DNA of 64,000 nt. Source: Rubeoparvulum massiliense (GTDB lineage Bacteria; Bacillota; Bacilli; Rubeoparvulales; Rubeoparvulaceae). Made by a program: the position numbers and the translations under genes. The stretch is from the NCBI RefSeq assembly GCF_001049895.1, contig NZ_CVPE01000003.1, forward strand, positions 372,001-436,000, read 5' to 3'. Below are positions 41,777-49,161 of the stretch, one piece after another. Every line of letters begins with the position of its first letter. The first letter of the stretch is position 1. Below the pieces are notes generated by a model. That model worked only from the letters and a program-made list of their open reading frames with translations. It made no database searches and was not told where the DNA came from.

Positions 41777-41800
41777 AAAACGGCATCTCTGCCGTTTTAT
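41777..41800. terminator. Bidirectional terminator beside tRNA-Ala
   Basis: AAAACGGCA / TGCCGTTTT with TCTC loop, between the HXXEE gene (plus) and tRNA-Ala (minus). Confidence 0.8.
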
Positions 41801-41810
41801 TGTTTTCTTA

Positions 41811-41886
41811 TGGTGGAGCATAGCGGGATCGAACCGCTGACCTCTACACTGCCAGTGTAGCGCTCTCCCAGCTGAGCTAATGCCCC
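41811..41886 (-). tRNA. tRNA-Ala (GGC anticodon)
   Basis: 76 bases, GGGGCAT acceptor stem and encoded ACCA end. D arm GCTCAGCTGGGAGAGC, anticodon arm CTACA-CTGGCAG-TGTAG (anticodon GGC), T arm CAGCGGTTCGATCCCGCTA. Reads GCC/GCU. Confidence 0.96.
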
Positions 41887-41983
41887 AATTTGAGTTGCAA
41901 ATTTTTTGCTGACAAAATGTATCTTAGCATAGAAGTCATCGATTTGCAACTCTTTTTGGTATAGGGTAGGATGAGGAGCCCTA

Positions 41984-42922
41984 TCAGGACTGGCGTCGAT
42001 TGGTCCCTCCCACATAGTAGGCATCGGTATAATGACGGATCCGTTCCATGATCCGTTTGCCTTTTAGGGTTTCTACCTGACCTTTTGTAGAATAAGAGAG
42101 GTACTCTTCTAGTTCATCATAGCTGAAATTAGAGGTGTAAAGGGTTGGTAGATTACGGACCACCCGTGCTTGCAAAATCGAGCCAATGATCTCATCACGT
42201 ACCCAAGGACTGATCGACTCTGCACCAATATCATCAAGAATTAATACAGGCACTTCCTTCAATACCTTCAGCTTTTCATCGAGACTATTATCCTGAATGG
42301 AGTCCTTCAATTCTCGGAGAAGTTCTGGGAGATAAACCATCAAGGTAGCGATGTTCCGCTCAGCTAAGCTCTTCATGGCTGCAGCCATCATCACACTCTT
42401 TCCCACACCAAAGGGACCATAGAGATAGATTCCCTTGGTACCTCGTTGACCTGGCTTCACTTGTAAGCAGAATTGCATCAAGGCACGAAGGGCATCACTC
42501 CGCACTGCATCCCGTTCTAGATCCTTAAAATTCATGGCTAGAACCTCATCGGGTACGTACATGCTACGGATTAACTGATTCATCTGCTTCGCTGCTTGTG
42601 AGGCACGTAAATAGGAACACGGAATGAAACGTGTCTCAATCACCCCTGCATGAACATAAGCTTCTGGAAAATGACCAGGTAGGAGATTTCTACAAGCGGT
42701 TAAGCTTCGACAATTCTCACAAGCCTTCTGCTCACGGACCAGCTGATCAAGCTGGGTAATCGAACGAAGCAGATGCTGAGTTGTAAGACTTGGATTCTCC
42801 TTCAGTAATTGCATAATCGGTGGGGCTGCCATCACATCCTCGAGGATCTGATCAACGGAAACACCTGCATGCTTCTCTACCCGTTGACGAATGGGATGTA
42901 GCATCTTGTTTAATTCCTCCAT
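41984..42922 (-). CDS. dnaI: Primosomal protein DnaI (helicase loader)
   Basis: 312 residues. The N-terminal helicase-interaction domain contains a zinc-binding cluster (CENCRSLTAC). The C-terminal AAA+ domain has Walker A GIYLYGPFGVGKSVMMAA, Walker B VLILDDIGAESISPWV and sensor motifs (YTSNFSYDEL). It loads the replicative helicase together with DnaB and DnaD. ATG 42922 follows GGGAGG at about 10 bases, with the frame open to 42973. It follows dnaB on the same strand (74 bases), as in B. subtilis. 311-312 residues is the usual length. Confidence 0.95.
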   Translation of the reverse strand: MEELNKMLHPIRQRVEKHAGVSVDQILEDVMAAPPIMQLLKENPSLTTQHLLRSITQLDQLVREQKACENCRSLTACRNLLPGHFPEAYVHAGVIETRFIPCSYLRASQAAKQMNQLIRSMYVPDEVLAMNFKDLERDAVRSDALRALMQFCLQVKPGQRGTKGIYLYGPFGVGKSVMMAAAMKSLAERNIATLMVYLPELLRELKDSIQDNSLDEKLKVLKEVPVLILDDIGAESISPWVRDEIIGSILQARVVRNLPTLYTSNFSYDELEEYLSYSTKGQVETLKGKRIMERIRHYTDAYYVGGTNRRQS

Positions 42923-42996
42923 CGCTTGTGAACCTCCCTTCTCCTTCTTTCTGATTGATCTGAGCACTCCCATTCATTATACATGTTCTAGATTCT

Positions 42997-44598
42997 TTAC
43001 TGGATCTCTCCAAGGGCACGGAGCAGTTCAAGGATCTCCTTCTCTTCAGCAGGATCCATCGGCTTATTCGCAGCCTCTTGATCATGAGACTGGGTCTGTT
43101 TCTTCTGTTGCTCCTCTTCCATGTGTCGTAGCCAAGCAGGCTTCACTTCCGAATGGCCTCTCCCACCTGATTGAGACGTATTCTTTCCATATGAAGCGCT
43201 CTTACTCGATGTACTCTTACTCGCTGATCCTGAGGAGATCTTCTGCTTCTTCTGGCGTTGTTCCTGCTGGAGCTGGTGTAACTCCTTAGCTTTTTTCATG
43301 GCTTCCGCTGCGGTCCGAATATTGAGCCGCTTCCAATGAGCAGCGATCTTATAGACGAGGGGAGCGGGAAGCTGACGGTCATGAGTATACATGACGTACT
43401 CCAGTAACACATTGGTTACGCCAATGGGCAATTCATATTCATAGAGGAGCTGTTGAATCATTTTTAGATCACTACTGGAAACCTTCGCCCCTTGTTGATG
43501 GGATTCGAGGAGAGTTATGGGAGAGACCTGCTCCAGATTGCTCTGATATTGATCCTCTGTAGAGATGGGCGTCCGTGCTTCTTCCTTCTGTGCCACCTGC
43601 TTCCGACGCGCCTCTTGTTTCGCTGCGAGTACCCGTTGACTGATCACCACTGGCGTCTCCTGTTGATGATAGCTCTGATACCAGTTACGAACACTTTGCC
43701 GCAATGCTTTCAGGTCGAGGTTCTCCCCGTCATAAAGGGTGGGCTCCTGTAAGAAGTGTACCAGCTGCATCTCATCCAACTGATAGAAGAAAGCCAGTTC
43801 ATGAAAGGTTCGCAGCTCTGCCTGTGTAAAGCCAGTGCGTGGCTGACAGAACGAAGGTAGCATGGCATAGACTGCATCCATGTCTAAGGTGCTGGAAATC
43901 ACCTGCACTCCCTCTTTACCAGCTTTTGGAGTTCCCTTAGACTCAAGGGGAATCTCCTTCTCAAGCTCTTGAAAAAACTGACTGGTCTCTGATTCAGAGA
44001 GAAGCATCACTTCACTGGGACGGATGGTGGTAAAGACCTCATCAAAACGCTTCGTCATCTCTGTAAGCTGATTGGTATCTTCCAATCGTTCCACCTGGAA
44101 CTGTTGACGTAAAAAGCGAAATAGCGTCTGGCCGACACGATTTAAGAGCATCACACTAAGTACATCACTCTTAAAGAATCCCGCTGAGCTGAGAGGAAGC
44201 TGGAGATGATAATAGAAGATATGGTCCTCCTGTAACTCATCCTGTTTAATAATCACGTCCTGTCGTGCTCTTGCCCCGTGTTCCTCCGTTCGTCCTGTAG
44301 CCACAGGCTTGTAATAGGTGCGGAGTAGTCCTACCCCTTCTAAGCGCTCCTTGGCTTCTATAAATTGCGACCAGGTAAACTGAAAGAGTGGAGGAAACCA
44401 GCGATGTAACCCAGCGGAAGAAGCTGACTTACCTTCAGCGATCAATTGATTAAAGCTATGGTAGACTGCAATCGCTTCTCCTCCCACAATAGGTTGGTAA
44501 AGAAGGGAGAGTACGCGTTCTTCTTCTGGTAGCAACACCCGTTCACGTCGAGCAATAAAACGATCGGTTGGTAAAGCAAGCAACGAATGTGCCATCAC
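42997..44598 (-). CDS. dnaB: Replication initiation and membrane attachment protein DnaB (helicase co-loader)
   Basis: 533 residues. Helical DDBH-type domains near the start (EERVLSLLYQPIVGGEAIAVYHSFNQLI) and in the second half (KMIQQLLYEYELPIGVTNVLLEYVMY; AAHWKRLNIRTAAEAMKKAKEL), ending in a Ser/Lys/Gln-rich tail. This is the Firmicutes DnaB, not the helicase of E. coli DnaB type. It helps attach and load the helicase at oriC. Start GTG 44598 or ATG 44595; AAGGGG fits either. It sits 11 bases after nrdR, as in B. subtilis. Confidence 0.93.
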   Translation of the reverse strand: MMAHSLLALPTDRFIARRERVLLPEEERVLSLLYQPIVGGEAIAVYHSFNQLIAEGKSASSAGLHRWFPPLFQFTWSQFIEAKERLEGVGLLRTYYKPVATGRTEEHGARARQDVIIKQDELQEDHIFYYHLQLPLSSAGFFKSDVLSVMLLNRVGQTLFRFLRQQFQVERLEDTNQLTEMTKRFDEVFTTIRPSEVMLLSESETSQFFQELEKEIPLESKGTPKAGKEGVQVISSTLDMDAVYAMLPSFCQPRTGFTQAELRTFHELAFFYQLDEMQLVHFLQEPTLYDGENLDLKALRQSVRNWYQSYHQQETPVVISQRVLAAKQEARRKQVAQKEEARTPISTEDQYQSNLEQVSPITLLESHQQGAKVSSSDLKMIQQLLYEYELPIGVTNVLLEYVMYTHDRQLPAPLVYKIAAHWKRLNIRTAAEAMKKAKELHQLQQEQRQKKQKISSGSASKSTSSKSASYGKNTSQSGGRGHSEVKPAWLRHMEEEQQKKQTQSHDQEAANKPMDPAEEKEILELLRALGEIQ

Positions 44599-44609
44599 CC
44601 ATACACCCC

Positions 44610-45086
44610 TTATTTCAATCCATCATTCTCATTACCTCTACCTAGTAACTCCGTCAATTCTCGAAGGAACACATTGATATCCTTAAATTGCCGATAGACT
44701 GAGGCAAAGCGCACATAAGCTACCTCATCCACATGATAAAGCCGTTTCATCACCATTTCACCAATTTCGTCGCTCTTAATCTCGGTATTGGCAGTGTTAC
44801 GAATCTCCTGCTCCACTTCATCTACTAACTTTTCCAGTAATTCAAGAGGGACAGGCCGCTTTTCACAAGCGCGGATCACGCCTCGTAACACTTTATCCCG
44901 AGAGAACTCTTCCCGTGTTCCATCCTTTTTCACCACGATCAAGGGCATCTCTTCCACAGTTTCAAAGGTGGTAAAGCGTTTGGCACATTCTTCACATTCG
45001 CGACGACGTCGGATTGACTTACCTTCATTAATCGGTCTTGAATCTAAAACCTTCGTACCAAAATGATTACAAAAAGGGCAGCGCAT
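44610..45086 (-). CDS. nrdR: Transcriptional repressor NrdR
   Basis: 158 residues. N-terminal zinc ribbon [34 protein letters not shown] and an ATP-cone ([20 protein letters not shown]...IEEFSRDKV-like). It represses ribonucleotide reductase genes when dATP is high. No nrd genes are here. AAAGGAGGTGACC lies before ATG 45086, an almost full SD. First gene of the nrdR-dnaB-dnaI block. Confidence 0.95.
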   Translation of the reverse strand: MRCPFCNHFGTKVLDSRPINEGKSIRRRRECEECAKRFTTFETVEEMPLIVVKKDGTREEFSRDKVLRGVIRACEKRPVPLELLEKLVDEVEQEIRNTANTEIKSDEIGEMVMKRLYHVDEVAYVRFASVYRQFKDINVFLRELTELLGRGNENDGLK

Positions 45087-45159
45087 ACGGTCACCTCCTT
45101 TGACTTGGTTCATATCGTATCAGTTATCCTTCATTATACATGAAGATGGACAGAAATGA

Positions 45160-45192
45160 GAAAAAAACCTGCTAGAAGATGATTCTAGCAGG
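45160..45192 (-). terminator. Terminator of gapB
   Basis: CCTGCTAGA / TCTAGCAGG stem and seven T on the minus strand (45161-45167). Confidence 0.9.
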
Positions 45193-45235
45193 TGGATATG
45201 TGAGAATTTTGATAGCATTTGCTGAAGAATGAAAT

Positions 45236-46243
45236 CTAGAGCCCTTGAGCTGCGATATATTTGATCAAATCAACTACACGACAGGAATAACCCCACTCAT
45301 TATCATACCAAGCGAGCACCTTGATCTGATTCGTTCCCATCACCATGGTAGATAATCCATCCACAATCGTAGAGTATTCTGTATGGTTAAAATCGCTAGA
45401 AACCAATGGCTCCATACAGACAGATAAGTAGGGCTTCATATAGGTCGTACTAGCTGCTTGAAGAGCTTCATTTACCTGTTCTGCAGTTACATCCTTTTCC
45501 ACATTAACCACTAAGTCCACAACAGACACATTGGGTGTTGGGACTCGTAAGGAGATTCCATTTAACTTCCCATTGAGGTGAGGTAATACCTTACCTACTG
45601 CTTTTGCAGCACCAGTGGTTGTAGGGATAATCGATTGTGTGCACGCACGTGCTCGCCGTAAGTCCTTATGAGGATTATCAAGATTCTTCTGATCATTGGT
45701 ATAGGAGTGAACCGTGGTCATCATTCCTTGAACGATACCAAATTCTTGATCCAAGACCTTTACTAATGGAGCAAGGCAGTTGGTAGTACATGAAGCGTTA
45801 GAGACAATGTGATGATTCTTCGCTTCATAGATCTCCTCGTTAACACCCATTACAATGGTTACATCTTCCTCTTTACCTGGCGCTGTGATTACTACTTTTT
45901 TCGCACCCGCCTTGAGATGCTTACCAGCGCCATCACGATCACGGAATTTACCTGTTGCTTCTACTACTAGATCTACGCCTAATTGGCTCCAGGGAAGCTG
46001 CTCCGGATCACGATTAGATAGAAGCTTCACTGCGTGACCTTCAACGAGTAAAATATCCTCTTGTACCTCAATCTGTATATCTAAATTCCCATGAATTGTA
46101 TCATATTTTATCATATGGGCCAAAGTAGCTGCTGGGTAGCTGGCATTGATGGCAACCACTTCAACATCAGGTTCTTGTAACGCTTTGCGGAATACCATCC
46201 GTCCAATTCTTCCAAAACCATTAATGCCAATCCTTATCGACAT
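45236..46243 (-). CDS. gapB: Glyceraldehyde-3-phosphate dehydrogenase, GapB (gluconeogenic, NADP type)
   Basis: 335 residues. Rossmann fold GINGFGRIGRMVFRKAL, catalytic Cys in SNASCTTNCLAP, His in HSYTNDQ, and WYDNEWGYS at the end. The residue after beta-2 is VVAINASYPAAT rather than the Asp of NAD-specific GapA (VNDLT), which favours NADP, as does synteny with coaE-nrdR-dnaB. In B. subtilis gapB works in gluconeogenesis and is repressed by CcpN; a CcpN-type box overlaps the -10 here. speD, its usual neighbour, is missing. SD GGAGAAG-like is present. Confidence 0.9.
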   Translation of the reverse strand: MSIRIGINGFGRIGRMVFRKALQEPDVEVVAINASYPAATLAHMIKYDTIHGNLDIQIEVQEDILLVEGHAVKLLSNRDPEQLPWSQLGVDLVVEATGKFRDRDGAGKHLKAGAKKVVITAPGKEEDVTIVMGVNEEIYEAKNHHIVSNASCTTNCLAPLVKVLDQEFGIVQGMMTTVHSYTNDQKNLDNPHKDLRRARACTQSIIPTTTGAAKAVGKVLPHLNGKLNGISLRVPTPNVSVVDLVVNVEKDVTAEQVNEALQAASTTYMKPYLSVCMEPLVSSDFNHTEYSTIVDGLSTMVMGTNQIKVLAWYDNEWGYSCRVVDLIKYIAAQGL

Positions 46244-46327
46244 ATTTACTTCTCCCTTCCCTATCCTCTATATTGTTACATCATGAGTTCTAATTAAGAT
46301 ACCATATTTTCGATGAAACCCATGAAT

Positions 46328-46338
46328 AGTATAACATA
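46328..46338 (-). promoter_or_regulatory. CcpN-type box over the gapB extended -10
   Basis: TATGTTATACT on the minus strand fits the CcpN consensus TRTGHYATAYW at every position. It contains TGT-TATACT, an extended -10 (TGnTATACT), while no good -35 is present. The box lies where CcpN would block RNA polymerase, as in B. subtilis gapB. The consensus is quoted from memory. Confidence 0.5.
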
Positions 46339-46367
46339 TTATAGTGAAAAGAGAAGATGTAAGTTAC

Positions 46368-46940
46368 CTATCTTGCATCTTGATATATTTGGTGATAGCG
46401 ATCCTGAATATAACTAACCTTCTTGATATAACGTTGGGTCTCAGGAAAGGGAATTTGATTGACATGCTCTAGTGTGCCATCCCAAACCCTCTCATCTAAC
46501 CACTGTTTAACCTGTGTGGGTCCGGCATTATAGGATGCAATCTGGAGAACTGCTGACTGAGGGTAGATCGATGCTAGCTCCTCTAAGTATTGAATTGCCA
46601 CTTGTAGATTGTAAGCTGGTTCTTGAAGCTCCGCTCGTAATCGTTCAAGATCCATGCCCTCTGCTTCTTCTTTCAACACCCATTTTGCTGTGGTAGGCAT
46701 TACCTGCATAATTCCTACAGCTCCCCTTGCAGATACCACTTCCGCTTGAAAGCCACTCTCCACCATCATCATGGCATAGATAAGCCAGGGATCCACGTTA
46801 GATTCCTCTGCTTCACGGAAGACCGTCTCCATATAGGGAATGGGAAAGAGTTGTTGTAACAACCATTTTGAATTGGCTAGATATAAGGTACCAAGAAGTA
46901 ATCCAATGATTAATAATGACTTCAGCCAGTTTCTCTTCAT
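46368..46940 (-). CDS. Membrane-anchored lytic transglycosylase (SLT domain)
   Basis: 190 residues. N-terminal helix (KSLLIIGLLLGTLYLANS), then a Slt70-type domain: ESNVDPWLIYAMMMVESGFQAEVVSARGAVGIMQVMPTTAKWV, with catalytic Glu in VESGF, and AIQYLEELASIYPQSAVLQIASYNAGPTQV. It cleaves the MurNAc-GlcNAc bond with 1,6-anhydro formation. SD GAGGATGG-like. It lies 16 bases after coaE in the same direction. Confidence 0.9.
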   Translation of the reverse strand: MKRNWLKSLLIIGLLLGTLYLANSKWLLQQLFPIPYMETVFREAEESNVDPWLIYAMMMVESGFQAEVVSARGAVGIMQVMPTTAKWVLKEEAEGMDLERLRAELQEPAYNLQVAIQYLEELASIYPQSAVLQIASYNAGPTQVKQWLDERVWDGTLEHVNQIPFPETQRYIKKVSYIQDRYHQIYQDAR

Positions 46941-46956
46941 GTAGTTGCAGCCATCC

Positions 46957-47544
46957 TCACTCTATTTTCGCTAAGATCTCATCGATCTGCTTATATGTCG
47001 CTTCAATCGTTCCGTCATTATCAATGATAAAATGGGCATAATGTCGTTTTTCATCCAAGGGCATCTGGGCGGCAATTCGACGTTTGGCCTCTTCTTCACT
47101 TACATGATCCCGTTCCATTAAACGGGCCAATTGCGTCTCCTTTGACACCACTACGAGAATCACAGCATCCACTTCCTGGTACAATCCATTTTCAATTAAG
47201 AGTGGCACATCTAAGACGATCCAAGGTGAGTTCGCTGTGCGAGCTCGCTCTACCTCTGCCCACATTCTAGCCCGAATTAGGGGATGGAGGATCTGCTCCA
47301 ATGCTTTCCGCTTAACAGCATCGCTAAAAACTAAATGACCGAGTCGTTGTCGATTTAAACGTCCATCAGGCAGAAAGACCGCGCTACCGAAATGGGCAAC
47401 TACTTGCTGCAGCCCTTCCTCTCCAGGCTCTACCACCTCATGGGCAATTCGATCCGCATCAACAATCCAAGCTCCCCGCTCCTGTAAATAGCGAGAGACG
47501 GTGCTCTTACCTGTTGCAATGCCGCCAGTTAAGCCGATTAACAT
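46957..47544 (-). CDS. coaE: Dephospho-CoA kinase
   Basis: 195 residues. Walker A MLIGLTGGIATGKSTVSRYL, then VDADRIAHEVVEPG, LDVPLLIENGLYQEVD and lid RDHVSEEEAKRRIAAQMP. It is the last step of CoA synthesis. ATG 47544 follows GGAGGTG; the frame is open to 47565. It follows ytaF by 22 bases. Confidence 0.93.
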   Translation of the reverse strand: MLIGLTGGIATGKSTVSRYLQERGAWIVDADRIAHEVVEPGEEGLQQVVAHFGSAVFLPDGRLNRQRLGHLVFSDAVKRKALEQILHPLIRARMWAEVERARTANSPWIVLDVPLLIENGLYQEVDAVILVVVSKETQLARLMERDHVSEEEAKRRIAAQMPLDEKRHYAHFIIDNDGTIEATYKQIDEILAKIE

Positions 47545-47566
47545 GGAAACACCTCCAGCATCCACT

Positions 47567-48229
47567 TTATGATAATAAGCGGAAAATTCCTAAGACAATT
47601 AATAGTAAGCCTGGTAACAGGCTTAATCGTGTTAACCATCGTAAATAGGAGAACAGATTACCTAACCAGATTCCCAGCCATAAGCAACAGCCACTCACTA
47701 CAGCAATGGCCAATGCTGTTGTAAACATAGGATAATTCAATAATGCAGCACCAAGTCCTGCTCCAAAAGCATCCAATGAAAGGGCAAGACCTAGTAATAA
47801 TGTTTCGCTAAATGAAATGGTACCAGAGTCATCTACATCCGCTAAGGTGGGCTCCCGCAAGATTTGGATTACAATCCCTAAACGCTTCAATTCGATTCGT
47901 GTAAGCGTAGTTGGACTACCATCTGTCGTTAGACTGGGAGTCAGCGGTTCCTTCTTTGTTCCATGTTGCTGATCCAATTGAAAGAGTGCCCATACGCCTA
48001 AAAGGATCAAGATAGAAGCTCCGATCCATTGGGCTAGCTGATCGGATAGCCAATCACTAATCCAATGCCCCAGTAGCATGGAGATGAACAACATGGTGCA
48101 CGAAAGCATCATGATCAGGATAATGGACCACCAAGAGAGCTTAATTTTTCGTAATCCATAGGTGAAGCCTACGCCTAAACCATCCATGCTTACGGCAATG
48201 GCTAAGAAAATCAAGGATACTGCTTGCAT
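47567..48229 (-). CDS. ytaF: YtaF sporulation membrane protein (MntP-like fold)
   Basis: 220 residues, six membrane helices. LIFLAIAVSMDGLGVGFTYGLRKIKL at the start and FSETLLLGLALSLDAFGAGLGAALLNYP in the second half are paired AxSxDxxGxG repeats, the MntP/YtaF pattern. Sporulation membrane protein by position (mutM-ytaF-coaE). ATG 48229; the best SD, GGGAGGG, is 12 bases away, rather long. Whether it moves Mn2+ is unknown. Confidence 0.85.
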   Translation of the reverse strand: MQAVSLIFLAIAVSMDGLGVGFTYGLRKIKLSWWSIILIMMLSCTMLFISMLLGHWISDWLSDQLAQWIGASILILLGVWALFQLDQQHGTKKEPLTPSLTTDGSPTTLTRIELKRLGIVIQILREPTLADVDDSGTISFSETLLLGLALSLDAFGAGLGAALLNYPMFTTALAIAVVSGCCLWLGIWLGNLFSYLRWLTRLSLLPGLLLIVLGIFRLLS

Positions 48230-48308
48230 CGATGCCGTTCCCTCCCCATCTAAGCTCATCGCGATGATATCGCCGATCTATTCTATGGGATGGGAGATGG
48301 GATGGTGC

Positions 48309-49139
48309 CTATTCAGGCTGACAAGCAGGGCAAAAATGCGTGCCGCGTCCGGCAACAATCCGTTTCTCAATGGGGTGACCACAGTACTTACAAGGCTCTC
48401 CTGTCCTTCCATAGACCAGAAGTTCCTCTTGCATCAAGCCTTTCTTCCCCATATTGGCATAAGAACGAATGGTGGAACCCTCCATGACAATTGCCTTTTT
48501 TATAATAACCTGAATCGCTTCATGGAGCAGTTGCAATTCCCCATCGTTAAGGGAGGGCACAGGGCGCGTAGGATGAAGATGGGCCATGGCAAGGCTCTCA
48601 TCCACATAGATATTGCCTAAACCAGCTACCACCTGTTGATCAAGAAGTGCTGCTTTAATATTGGTTCCCTTTCCTGCTAGCTGCTCCTTCAGCTTCAACC
48701 AAGTGAATACAGGATCCAAGGGCTCTGGCCCTAATTTGGCCAGTGCTGGGAAGGAAGGTAGGTCGGACTGCAGAATCATATCCATGGTGCCAAACTTCCG
48801 CACATCCTCATAGCGTAGCTCCTTCTCTTCTCCATGAAAATGAAAGATGACATGCTCATGCTTGCCATAGGGTTGGTCATGGTTGACGAACCAATACTTC
48901 CCCTCCATACGAAGGTGGGAGACTAATGCGTACCCTTCACTGAGAATAAAGATTAAATATTTTCCCCGCCGCTCAATATCCATAATCTCCTTGTCTTCTA
49001 ATTCATGGGCAAATTGCATGATATCATCGGGAGTACGGATGATCCGAGGGCAACGTACCTCCACGGTCTCAATTATTTTTTCCTTGACCAGTGGTAAGAG
49101 GGTACGACGTACATTTTCTACTTCAGGTAATTCTGGCAT
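48309..49139 (-). CDS. mutM: Formamidopyrimidine-DNA glycosylase
   Basis: 276 residues. Catalytic N-terminus PELPEVENVRRTLLP (Pro1 nucleophile after Met removal, Glu2), H2TH region (GNIYVDESL-x-ARLHPTRP-like: NIYVDESLAMAHLHPTRP), and C-terminal zinc finger CKYCGHPIEKRIVAGRGTHFCPACQ. Removes 8-oxoguanine and Fapy lesions. It lies 22 bases after polA, as in B. subtilis. SD GGAGGGG. Confidence 0.96.
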   Translation of the reverse strand: MPELPEVENVRRTLLPLVKEKIIETVEVRCPRIIRTPDDIMQFAHELEDKEIMDIERRGKYLIFILSEGYALVSHLRMEGKYWFVNHDQPYGKHEHVIFHFHGEEKELRYEDVRKFGTMDMILQSDLPSFPALAKLGPEPLDPVFTWLKLKEQLAGKGTNIKAALLDQQVVAGLGNIYVDESLAMAHLHPTRPVPSLNDGELQLLHEAIQVIIKKAIVMEGSTIRSYANMGKKGLMQEELLVYGRTGEPCKYCGHPIEKRIVAGRGTHFCPACQPE

Positions 49140-49161
49140 CTTACATCATCCCCTCCATCTG

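Noticed and set aside
41797-42024. 75-codon minus-strand frame
   Set aside because: It reads through tRNA-Ala and the dnaI 3' end.
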